Source: an uncultured Ignavibacteriota bacterium
Lineage (GTDB): Bacteria > Bacteroidota > Ignavibacteria > Tepidaquicellales > Tepidaquicellaceae
Direction: 5' to 3'
Assembly (NCBI GenBank): GCA_937983305.1
Contig: CALKAJ010000247.1
Location: forward strand, 1 to 8,284
Length of the DNA: 8,284 nt
In this document: piece by piece, positions 1 through 6,354 of the stretch
Layout of the letters: each line of letters opens with the position of its first letter
Position numbering within the stretch: position 1 is the first letter of the stretch
Position numbers and translations under genes: made by a program
The notes under the pieces: generated by a model
What the model saw: only the letters and a program-made list of their open reading frames with translations
What the model was told of the DNA's origin: nothing
Database searches by the model: none

Positions 1-579
1 AAAAAGAAATAAAAATCTTTGCAGTTCAGCACTTTTAGATCCCTCTTTAATTTTTGTATCATATATTAAATCAATAATCTCAACAAGTGTTGCCCAATTA
101 TGTTGTTTCGTTGTTCTAATTTGTACTTCAACTTTTTTAGCCTGAAGTTTGTCCTGGATATAAATATGTAGAGACCTATAACCATCTTGTTTTGGTTTGG
201 AAACATGATCATTAATTTTGCATTCTCCGAATTCCTTAATTAAAGTATCTTTAAGCTTATAAATTATGGATTCATCATCAGAATTTAAAATACATCGACA
301 ACCTGCGATATCCCACATTCTGCTTAAAGGCATTTTTCCTTCGGGGTTGGCTTTAAATCGATTGAGCTTTCTAATGATAGTATCGATTCTTTTTATTCGA
401 AAAGTTACAATTGCTTCTCTGTCAACTTTAATAGCAAAACTTCTTAAAATTATAAAAACTCTGGATAAAGGATCTTTATATGACTTCCTAAATTCTTGCA
501 ACATGTCTAAGTCCTTAATAGATGGTTTCTCACTAACCATTATTCTATCTCCTAGTCTATCTATTTCCCCATTAGTCAT
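1..579 (-). CDS. RelA/SpoT-domain nucleotidyltransferase (small alarmone synthetase-like), C-terminus cut by window edge
   Basis: The reverse strand is open from an ATG at 577-579 to base 1, giving 193 residues with no stop. Seen in sequence: RIKRIDTIIRKL (61-72), DIAGCR (90-95), KPKQDGYRSLH (128-138), VEVQIRT (150-156) and a following W162. These are the successive motifs of the RelA/SpoT synthetase domain. D90 and E151 sit where the family has its catalytic Asp and Glu. No HD hydrolase domain precedes them, so this is a synthetase-only type (COG2357-like), expected to move pyrophosphate from ATP to the 3' end of GDP/GTP or, in toxic relatives, of tRNA. The start at 579 is preferred because the N-terminal IDRLGDR...DLDML.EFRKSY matches the usual N-terminus of this family. 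A second ATG at 538-540 has a well-spaced AGGAG (549-553) and is the alternative start. The gene lies 40 bases behind hsdS on the same strand, which suggests it belongs to the restriction operon. The exact product cannot be told from the domain alone. Confidence 0.88.
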   Translation of the reverse strand, partial: MTNGEIDRLGDRIMVSEKPSIKDLDMLQEFRKSYKDPLSRVFIILRSFAIKVDREAIVTFRIKRIDTIIRKLNRFKANPEGKMPLSRMWDIAGCRCILNSDDESIIYKLKDTLIKEFGECKINDHVSKPKQDGYRSLHIYIQDKLQAKKVEVQIRTTKQHNWATLVEIIDLIYDTKIKEGSKSAELQRFLFLF

Positions 580-619
580 AAGCTTGTCATTAGTGTTGTT
601 TTTATTTCATATTCCAATA

Positions 620-1774
620 TTATTCTACCGTCGCCAACTTCGAAAGCAACAATTCTTTTAGTTCCGTTAGCTTTTGGTTTTCCGTTCTCTTTAAGAAAAC
701 ATTATCAATTATCTTAATGATGTTTTCTTGAACACTAAGGATAAATGATATAGAAGGGGCTTCAAAATTATAATCTTCAATTGCATCCTTAGTAATCATT
801 CCAACAGTTGTTCCTTTTGTATGTAGTTTGATGTGTTCCTGATAGCTTTGGGATTTCAAAATCTGATAGATTATTTCGTTGCTCAACTTAGATTTATTTG
901 CTACCCTGTACAAGTTGGATGCGATTACCATTTTCTTGCCTTCTAAATTTGGTGGAATCATTGCGGGACAACCTAAAATTGGTAAATTCTCTGATTGCTG
1001 TCGAGTAGCGATTATAATATCCTTTGGATTCACGAAATGTTGGTCAGGAACATTATCAGAATACAATCTCATTCCTTCTTCAACAAATCTATCTACGAAT
1101 GACACGCAGCCCATTCCGAGTAAATACGTTTCGCCCCTTCCTAAATCTTCACTATTGTATGAAAAACCACCCTTTATTTCTATCAAGTCACCAAGACGAT
1201 GGCTTTCAATTTCTTCTCTATAGCCCAAATAAGAATTATAAATCGCCTGTGCGGTTTCTTCGAGTTTTTGTATCAGTTGCTGGTTAAGGGCTATGCGGTT
1301 TTGTATGGTGTTGTATTCTTTTACTATTTCGCGTTGTTTATCGGGGTGTGGAATGGGTAATTCAACTTCTGTCATTTGTTCCCACTCAAAAAATTCGTGG
1401 GCACTGCCATGACTTTTAAATCGTGCATATCTGTCAAACTCTGGTCTTCGAAACCACATCATCAAATATTCAGAGTTCAATACATTTTCGTCCTTGCTTC
1501 TGAAAATTCGGTATGATGGTGAAACTATACAATCATAGGATTGTCTTAAAGCAATGGAAATTTTATCACCATTTCTTGTAGTGGCTCTATTGTAAGCAAA
1601 TTGTCCCTTTCTAACTATTCTGTAAGTAGCCAAATCAATTCCTATGGTATTGGTGTGTGAATTTTGAAAGTATTTATTATTGCTTATACCCAGCAATTCT
1701 TCTACTTCCATTCCATCATTCAACTGATTGATGGGTTCAATATATGCCCCGAGTTTTTTATAGTTTGATTTCAT
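620..1774 (-). CDS. hsdS: Type I restriction-modification specificity subunit HsdS
   Basis: HsdS is the DNA-recognition subunit that guides the HsdM2S methyltransferase and the HsdR2M2S restriction complex. The 384-residue length is usual. The two-fold architecture is visible: target-recognition domain 1 (about 1-145, ending in VELPIPHPDKQREIVKEY), a first conserved coiled-coil spacer (about 146-186), target-recognition domain 2 (about 193-342), and a second C-terminal helix (about 345-383, ending LTELKELLLSKL). The phrase PxPxxxxQxxIv at the end of domain 1 is typical of Methylase_S proteins. The start ATG (1772-1774) lies inside the end of hsdM, a 17-base overlap, so the two are probably translationally coupled. 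The gene is AT-richer than the 5' part of hsdM, as is common for hsdS genes that exchange recognition domains. The target sequence cannot be read from the protein. No sign of frameshift or truncation was seen. Confidence 0.93.
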   Translation of the reverse strand: MKSNYKKLGAYIEPINQLNDGMEVEELLGISNNKYFQNSHTNTIGIDLATYRIVRKGQFAYNRATTRNGDKISIALRQSYDCIVSPSYRIFRSKDENVLNSEYLMMWFRRPEFDRYARFKSHGSAHEFFEWEQMTEVELPIPHPDKQREIVKEYNTIQNRIALNQQLIQKLEETAQAIYNSYLGYREEIESHRLGDLIEIKGGFSYNSEDLGRGETYLLGMGCVSFVDRFVEEGMRLYSDNVPDQHFVNPKDIIIATRQQSENLPILGCPAMIPPNLEGKKMVIASNLYRVANKSKLSNEIIYQILKSQSYQEHIKLHTKGTTVGMITKDAIEDYNFEAPSISFILSVQENIIKIIDNVFLKRTENQKLTELKELLLSKLATVE

Positions 1775-3320
1775 AACCCAACTCTTTAAACACGGTTAAC
1801 AACTCGTTTTTTGAAGCAGTTTCGGCTTTCAACAGTTTGGCAAACTCACTTTGCAGACTTTGCATTTTTTCGTCAAAGTCGATATTCTCATCCCGGTTTA
1901 CAAACTCAATATATTTGCTTGGAACAAGCGAGAAGTCTTTCTTCTCAACTTCATCAAATTTTGCTGAATAACAGAATTCTGGGATATTTTCAATTTCGGA
2001 TTGTTGCCATTTATGAAATGTAGCTGTAATGTGCTGTATGTTTTCATCAGAAAACTGAACAAACTTTTTCTCAAACGGTATTCCCGATTTTCTCAAATCG
2101 AAAAATAATATTTCGTTTTCACGATTTCTAAAATGTCGCTTTTCGCTTCCAACAACTCTAACTTGATCTTTCTTGTTTTTATTGATAATCCAAAGCGAAA
2201 CACTTATGTCGGTGGTATAAAACATTGAACTTGGGAAAATCAGAATGGCTTCCACCAGATTATTTTCAACGAGCTTACGGCGTATCTTGTATTCTTCGCC
2301 GCCACCACTCAAAGCGCCGTTGGCCAGAATGAAACCGGCAATACCATTTTCCGAAAGTTTTGAAACCATGTTCAAAATCCATCCATAGTTGGCATTGCTT
2401 TTGGGCGGCACTTCATAACCCCGCCAACGTGGGTCGTCAATCAATTCATTTTCGCCCCGCCAGTCTTTCTGGTTGAAAGGCGGATTTGCCATAATAAAAT
2501 CAGCTTTTAGGTCTTTGTGCTGGTCTTCCAAAAAAGTATTGGCTGCTTTTTCGCCCAAATTACCTGAAATACCACGAATGGCAAGGTTCATCTTTGCCAG
2601 TTTGTAAGTGGTGTTGGTGTATTCCTGTCCGTAAATGGAAACTTCTTTTTTATTTCCGTGGTGTGCTTCGATAAACTTAACCGATTGCACAAACATACCG
2701 CCCGAACCACAGGCAGGGTCATAAATGATGCCTTTGTAAGGTTCGATCATCTCAGCAATCAGGTTAACGATGGACTTGGGCGTATAGAATTCACCTTTGC
2801 CCTTGCCTTCTGCCAAAGCAAATTTAGAAAGAAAATACTCATACACCTTGCCCACTACATCGTGTTTGGGGTCTTTGGTGGTGTCTATATCGTTGATGGT
2901 ATCGAGCAGCGACGCCAGTTTGGTCACATCCAGTCCCAGGCGCGAGAAGTAGTTGTCGGGCAAAGCACCTTTCAGGGCTTTGTTGTTCTTCTCAATGGTG
3001 TGCAGGGCCGTGTCAATGAGCAGGGCAATGTCGTTTTGTTTCGATTTTTTGATCAGGTAGCTCCAGCGGCTGGGCTCTTCCAGGAAGAACACATTGTGCA
3101 TCTGGTAGAAATCGGGTATTTCTACATATTTTTCCTTGCCTTCGGCGATGAGTTTTTTCCTGTGTACCTCAAATTTGTCGCTTGCAAACTTCAGAAAAAT
3201 CAGTCCCAAAACAACATGTTTGTATTCGGCCGGTTCAACGCTACCTCGCAGCTTGTTCGCTGCATCCCATAGGATTACCTCAATTGCTTTTTCTTTCGTC
3301 TCCTTTTTCTGCTTCGCCAT
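1758..3320 (-). CDS. hsdM: Type I restriction-modification DNA methyltransferase subunit HsdM
   Basis: This is an N6-adenine DNA methyltransferase that modifies the half-sites recognised by HsdS using S-adenosylmethionine. At 520 residues it is close to the type IC (EcoR124-like) size. Seen: an N-terminal helical HsdM_N region (about 10-145), GEFYTPKSIVNLI (176-188) leading into the catalytic domain, the SAM-binding motif I DPACGSGGMF (201-210), and the catalytic motif IV NPPF (279-282). Further typical stretches are NANYGWILNMVSKL and FPSSMFYTTDISVSLWII. The ATG at 3318-3320 has an A-rich leader (GAACGAAAT) rather than a Shine-Dalgarno box. It is the first gene of the hsd operon; hsdS overlaps its 3' end. 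Base composition is uneven: hand counts give about 53% GC at 2881-2940 and about 35% at 1981-2040, so the 3' end resembles hsdS more than its own 5' half. All key residues are present, so it should be active. Confidence 0.96.
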   Translation of the reverse strand: MAKQKKETKEKAIEVILWDAANKLRGSVEPAEYKHVVLGLIFLKFASDKFEVHRKKLIAEGKEKYVEIPDFYQMHNVFFLEEPSRWSYLIKKSKQNDIALLIDTALHTIEKNNKALKGALPDNYFSRLGLDVTKLASLLDTINDIDTTKDPKHDVVGKVYEYFLSKFALAEGKGKGEFYTPKSIVNLIAEMIEPYKGIIYDPACGSGGMFVQSVKFIEAHHGNKKEVSIYGQEYTNTTYKLAKMNLAIRGISGNLGEKAANTFLEDQHKDLKADFIMANPPFNQKDWRGENELIDDPRWRGYEVPPKSNANYGWILNMVSKLSENGIAGFILANGALSGGGEEYKIRRKLVENNLVEAILIFPSSMFYTTDISVSLWIINKNKKDQVRVVGSEKRHFRNRENEILFFDLRKSGIPFEKKFVQFSDENIQHITATFHKWQQSEIENIPEFCYSAKFDEVEKKDFSLVPSKYIEFVNRDENIDFDEKMQSLQSEFAKLLKAETASKNELLTVFKELGYEIKL

Positions 3321-3472
3321 ATTTCGTTCGATGGGTTTATTTTTTTCAATCTGCTAAGTTAGGGATTATTGGGATATGGGGGGTGAGTGTGGAATGAGAG
3401 TGGAATTGTTTTATTTCTTTTGAACTGTCGTTCAACATTTTCTTCCTTCATTCTGGATAACAACAGGGAAAT
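3321..3472. other. Intergenic leader of the hsd operon
   Basis: This is the stretch between hsdM and the first direct repeat. It should carry the hsd promoter if the operon has its own, but no clear Bacteroidota-type TTTG/TAnnTTTG pair was found. A 42-codon minus-strand frame (3359-3487) runs through it, starting inside the repeat. It ends in the low-complexity HTHPPYPNNP and shows no recognisable domain, so it was not called as a gene. Confidence 0.5.
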
Positions 3473-3567
3473 GCTTCCAATTACCATAACAAAAATCCGC
3501 CTATGGGGGTTCGTCCAACCGGGAGTTCATGCTGGGTCGTGCCGATTAGATGAACTCCTGATTATTG
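3473..3567 (-). repeat. 95-bp direct repeat, copy 1, with hairpin and attC-R'-like heptamer
   Basis: This matches 5664-5759 in the same orientation. A 38-bp core (3503-3540) is identical between the copies, and the flanks match with a few substitutions and one 1-base gap. It contains a perfect 9-bp inverted repeat, GGAGTTCAT (3522-3530) and ATGAACTCC (3550-3558), around a 19-base loop. Read on the minus strand, the hairpin is followed by GTTGGAC (3513-3519), which fits the attC R' consensus GTTRRRY. The gene-side flank CGCCAAT-AATCA precedes the stem but matches the R'' consensus poorly. A smaller hairpin, GGTT-CGTCC-AACC, adjoins it. It starts 8 bases after the stop codon of the NYN gene. 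There is no T-run after the stem, so it is not an ordinary intrinsic terminator. The recombination-site role is inference. Confidence 0.85.
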
Positions 3568-3574
3568 GCGGTAG

Positions 3575-4321
3575 TTATTTAAGTCTTACTAATGGGTGGT
3601 TAAGTCCATTTACTTCATTTTTGATTACTTCGTATTTGTCAATGTTGTCAAATAATTGTGTTAATGTTTTAAATCCAAATGTTCTTGGGTCAAAACTAGG
3701 GTCTATTTTTCTTAATGACAATCCAATCTTTGATATAAATGCTTCTTCATTGTCATTTATTGAAATATCAAAGGCTTTATCAACAATTGTCAAGTCAATT
3801 TCATGTTTATGTGATTCTGTTTTAGGTATAATCGTTTTACTTGTCTTTTTAGTTTTGCTTTTAGTTTCTTCTAATATTTCAGTCACTTGCGATAAGTTTT
3901 CACTAAAGGTAAATACTTCGCAAGAGTTTACAAATGCGATTGGAGTAATTTTCCTCCCGATTCCCATTACAAATAAACCTTCTTCTCTAATTCTTTTTGC
4001 TAGTCCCGTATAATCACTGTCGCTTGAAACAATACAAAATCCTTCTACGCTTTTACTGTGCAAAATATCCATAGCGTCAATGATTAAAGAACTGTCAGTT
4101 GAGTTTTTGCCTGTTGTATATGAAAATTTCTGAATAGGGCTTAATGAAAATTGATTCAATATGTCTTTCCAACTGTTCATTTGAGGAATTGTCCAATCAC
4201 CGTAAACACGTCTAATAGTAACTTTTCCATATTTAGAAACTTCTTCTATTGTTTCTTTAATGAGTTTTGCTTGTGCATTATCACCGTCAATAAGAACGGC
4301 AATATTAAATTTGGTTTCCAT
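3575..4321 (-). CDS. NYN-domain (PIN-like) ribonuclease with C-terminal OST-HTH/LOTUS domain
   Basis: This is a predicted metal-dependent RNase of the NYN/LabA-like family, 248 residues long. The acidic motifs that form the PIN-like active site are all visible: VLIDGDNA (9-16, D12 and D14), STDSSLIIDAMD (75-85, D76 and D82) and VSSDSDYTGLAKRIRE (98-113, D101 and D103), then GIGRKITPIAFVNSCEVFTF at the end of the fold. A lysine-rich linker (about 150-175) leads to a C-terminal helical region (about 178-246) with FGFKTLTQLF, the hallmark of OST-HTH/LOTUS domains, which bind RNA. Bacterial proteins of this layout are known, but their substrates are mostly unsettled. The start ATG (4319-4321) lies 2 bases beyond the stop of the upstream nuclease gene, so the two are probably translated together. 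It is the last gene of a three-gene unit and is followed directly by the direct repeat. It is very AT-rich compared with hsdM. Confidence 0.85.
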   Translation of the reverse strand: METKFNIAVLIDGDNAQAKLIKETIEEVSKYGKVTIRRVYGDWTIPQMNSWKDILNQFSLSPIQKFSYTTGKNSTDSSLIIDAMDILHSKSVEGFCIVSSDSDYTGLAKRIREEGLFVMGIGRKITPIAFVNSCEVFTFSENLSQVTEILEETKSKTKKTSKTIIPKTESHKHEIDLTIVDKAFDISINDNEEAFISKIGLSLRKIDPSFDPRTFGFKTLTQLFDNIDKYEVIKNEVNGLNHPLVRLK

Positions 4322-4323
4322 AG

Positions 4324-5283
4324 TTATTTTTTTGTTAGTTCATCCATTGTTATTGTAATTTCTTTTGTTACCCCTGTTTTACTTGCAGTATCACCTGTGT
4401 AACAATTAATTACTATAAAATAAAAAGTTTTATTGTCAAAATTAAAAGAAGGTGGAAAAACTTTCGTGCTATCTCCAAATTTAAAATTGATTACCAAATT
4501 ATCAATATTGAATATTGCTAAATATCCAACATCTTTATTATAGTCGTTTGCATATTTGACAATTTGGGTAAAACCTTCTTTGATTCTATCTTTTCCGTAA
4601 CCTTTATCTTTATCTACTATTTTTATTTCGATTATTAAAGGGTCTTCGGTTTCAATTTCGCCAACGATGTCTGCTCTACCCGAAGCAGAAGAAGGAGTTG
4701 AAAATGGATAATCAATTCCTTGGTCAAAAAGAAAAATTCTTAAATCATCTTCAAATATTTTTTCGTAATTCTTAGTGGCTGTCTTGTATTGAGATAAAAG
4801 TTCGACTTTTGTAAACCATTCAGTTCGTCTTTTATATTTTTCTAATAAAAATATTGTTGAATTTGATTTGTCAAGTTTGTCGTGTAAATAATAAGTGATT
4901 GGTGAAATGAACTCTTCTATGATACCATTCTTAGTGTATTCAAAGTCCCGTCTTTGAAATGTCGTATAGTGATGAATTTCATAGGTTGAATATTTAGTGA
5001 AAAAATGTTTTAAAATTTGGTAGCAAAAAGCTGCTTGGTCTACCTCTGATTCATAACCAAATTGATTACCGTTGCCTATGTTCTCAATATATTCGTCTAA
5101 TTGTTGAGTCGTCAAGGGAAAATCATTCTTGGCATCATTTATTAAACCTAATAATTGGCTATTTTTATCAATATTTTGAAAAAAGTATTTTAGTTGATGA
5201 CCGAATTGTTGATAAGTAGCCCGATATAGTCTTGACTTCCATTCTTGCAAATTAGTCCTTAAGTTATGATTTGCGTAATTCAT
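4324..5283 (-). CDS. Putative PD-(D/E)XK nuclease-fold protein
   Basis: This 319-residue protein belongs to no family I can name. Residues 173-270 show the pattern of the PD-(D/E)XK phosphodiesterase fold: a helix (YEKIFEDDLRIFLF), then GRADIVGEI with D205, PLIIEIKIVDKDKG with E219-I-K221 on the next strand, then a helix GFTQIVKYANDYN (Q240 and Y244), and a strand VGYLAIFNID. This matches the D...ExK...Q arrangement of many restriction-like nucleases. The N-terminal half (1-160) is helical and aromatic-rich, with no motif that I recognise; it may sense or bind a partner. The ATG (5281-5283) follows the TAA of the zinc-ribbon gene with no base between, and its stop lies 2 bases before the NYN gene. 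A nucleic-acid-cutting role is inference. An inactive nuclease fold used for binding is the main alternative. Confidence 0.75.
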   Translation of the reverse strand: MNYANHNLRTNLQEWKSRLYRATYQQFGHQLKYFFQNIDKNSQLLGLINDAKNDFPLTTQQLDEYIENIGNGNQFGYESEVDQAAFCYQILKHFFTKYSTYEIHHYTTFQRRDFEYTKNGIIEEFISPITYYLHDKLDKSNSTIFLLEKYKRRTEWFTKVELLSQYKTATKNYEKIFEDDLRIFLFDQGIDYPFSTPSSASGRADIVGEIETEDPLIIEIKIVDKDKGYGKDRIKEGFTQIVKYANDYNKDVGYLAIFNIDNLVINFKFGDSTKVFPPSFNFDNKTFYFIVINCYTGDTASKTGVTKEITITMDELTKK

Positions 5284-5505
5284 TTACCAAAGTTTTTTAA
5301 ATAAGTTTTCTAAGTCTTTAAGTGATTTATTTATTTTTTCGTCTCCTTGATGTGAAGAAGATTCATTGTCTATTAACTTAATCGAATTTTTGCAATTATG
5401 ACAATAAACAGTTCTTTCTGTTTTTACGTCAACAAGTTGTGCTGTTTCTATGTAACCACATTTTGGGCAGTTAAAGTCAATCCAAGTGTTGTTTAAGTCT
5501 AGCAT
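5284..5505 (-). CDS. Small zinc-ribbon protein, first gene of the nuclease/NYN unit
   Basis: This is a 73-residue protein with a treble-clef/zinc-ribbon signature: CPKC (C13, C16) and CHNC (C35, C38), separated by a short beta hairpin, so four cysteines for one zinc ion. A charged, disordered linker (about 46-57) and a short amphipathic C-terminal helix SLKDLENLFKKLW (61-73) follow. Such small ribbons usually bind nucleic acid or a protein partner. The specific role is unknown. Its stop (5284-5286) abuts the start codon of the PD-(D/E)XK gene, which argues strongly for co-translation and a shared function. The start ATG is at 5503-5505. About 160 bases separate it from the repeat upstream, enough for a promoter, although no confident promoter was found. 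Confidence 0.8.
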   Translation of the reverse strand: MLDLNNTWIDFNCPKCGYIETAQLVDVKTERTVYCHNCKNSIKLIDNESSSHQGDEKINKSLKDLENLFKKLW

Positions 5506-5663
5506 TGTCGTGTTTGTATTATTCTGACTAACGATATTCTAACATATTGATATTGTGTAATTTATATTTTAATAATTTGCAGATCATCAACAGTAATAGC
5601 AAATTTAGTGATTTGTTTTTGAATGCGCTTGACATTCCGGGTTTTCTTAATGGTTTAACATCA
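5506..5663 (-). other. Leader region between repeat copy 2 and the zinc-ribbon gene
   Basis: This is AT-rich spacer that should hold the promoter of the three-gene unit. The minus strand keeps one frame open from the repeat to a TAG at 5528-5530. From its ATG (5633-5635) it gives 35 residues with a leucine-rich centre (KSLNLLLLLMICKLLKY). It may be a tiny hydrophobic peptide or leader, or merely the tail of a longer repeat: short matches to the region beside copy 1 (CC[AG]GAATG and TTCAAAA) suggest that similarity continues past the clear repeat edge. It is not called as a gene. Confidence 0.4.
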
Positions 5664-5759
5664 GCTTCCAATTTCCATAACCAAAATTACATACATGGGG
5701 GTTCGTCCAACCGGGAGTTCATGCTGGGTCGTTCCGTCCACATGAACTCCTAATTATTG
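5664..5759 (-). repeat. 96-bp direct repeat, copy 2, with hairpin and attC-R'-like heptamer
   Basis: This is the partner of 3473-3567, in the same orientation. The identical 38-bp core is at 5695-5732. The hairpin arms are GGAGTTCAT (5714-5722) and ATGAACTCC (5742-5750), with a 19-base loop. The arms are unchanged from copy 1, while the loop half next to the second arm differs (TCCGTCCAC against GCCGATTAG), which points to selection on the stem. The GTTGGAC heptamer (minus strand) is at 5705-5711. It begins 10 bases after the stop of the DUF2971 gene, nearly the same distance as in copy 1. The two copies enclose exactly the zinc-ribbon/nuclease/NYN unit, so recombination between them would remove about 2.2 kb carrying those three genes. 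Confidence 0.85.
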
Positions 5760-5769
5760 TGTGCCGTAT

Positions 5770-6354
5770 TTATAAATCCATTATGTTTTCAGCTCTTATT
5801 ATTTCGATATTTGGGTTGATGTGATTAACCAATTCTCTAACAAATCCAAAATCTTGTGTACTCATCGCTCTGCCAGTAATTATTGTCCTCACATTAACAT
5901 CAATGAAGTGTTTATCTCTAATAAAAGCTCTTTCCTCTTCTTCATAATTCCATACTTCTAATTTATGACTTAATATTTCCATAGCTGTTTGCTCTGAAAA
6001 ATCTTGTTGTCTAATTGAAGCAATTCCATCATATTGAATCGGTCTTACTGAGTATTGATTTCTGTCAATTTCAACTCCGATTGCAACCCCTCGTTGTCCA
6101 TTTGTATAATGTGACCACATCAATTCATTTTTGTTCACCCTTGAAAGCGAACAAATGCGTAATTCACCTTTTTCTTGAAGTAACTTATCACGAACACCTT
6201 TAGACAGCTCACCACGCTGATAATAATATTGCCCTTCCATTGGGTCATTCAAGTCTTTATACTTTGCTGCATAAAGTCTATTTTTCATTATAATATCAAC
6301 GAAATTTTTAAAGTTATCCAAACTTCGGTATTTATAAAGCAATCCGTTTTCCAT
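5770..6354 (-). CDS. DUF2971 family protein
   Basis: This is a 194-residue protein with the features of DUF2971: LYKYRSL (6-12), a central LNDPMEG (35-41), CSLSRVNKNELMWSHYTNGQRGVAIGVEID (69-98; the W-S-HY and G-AIG-E parts are the family hallmark), and EEERAFIRD (140-148) near the C-terminus. The family is widespread in accessory regions and often sits beside defence or toxin-like genes, but no biochemical activity is established to my knowledge. Its start (6352-6354) overlaps the stop of the upstream membrane-protein gene as TAATG, so translation is probably coupled. The product appears complete and soluble, with no signal peptide. It is followed after 10 bases by direct repeat copy 2. Confidence 0.85.
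   Translation of the reverse strand: MENGLLYKYRSLDNFKNFVDIIMKNRLYAAKYKDLNDPMEGQYYYQRGELSKGVRDKLLQEKGELRICSLSRVNKNELMWSHYTNGQRGVAIGVEIDRNQYSVRPIQYDGIASIRQQDFSEQTAMEILSHKLEVWNYEEEERAFIRDKHFIDVNVRTIITGRAMSTQDFGFVRELVNHINPNIEIIRAENIMDL

Noticed and set aside
538..553. AGGAG with 8-base spacing before an ATG, suggesting a shorter start for the RelA/SpoT-like gene.
   Set aside because: The 13 residues upstream (containing IDRLGDR) match the usual family N-terminus, and Shine-Dalgarno boxes are not a reliable guide in Bacteroidota. It was kept only as an alternative start.
266..1287. Plus-strand open frames opposite the RelA/SpoT-like gene and hsdS.
   Set aside because: They are antisense to well-supported genes and have no family features.
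3359..3487. 42-residue minus-strand open frame upstream of hsdM starting inside repeat copy 1.
   Set aside because: Its start lies in the repeat, the equivalent frame in copy 2 stops after 5 codons, and the C-terminus is low-complexity.
3473..3567. Direct repeat as an intrinsic terminator of the NYN gene.
   Set aside because: The stem is not followed by a T-run on the gene strand, the loop is long (19 bases), and conservation extends far beyond the hairpin.
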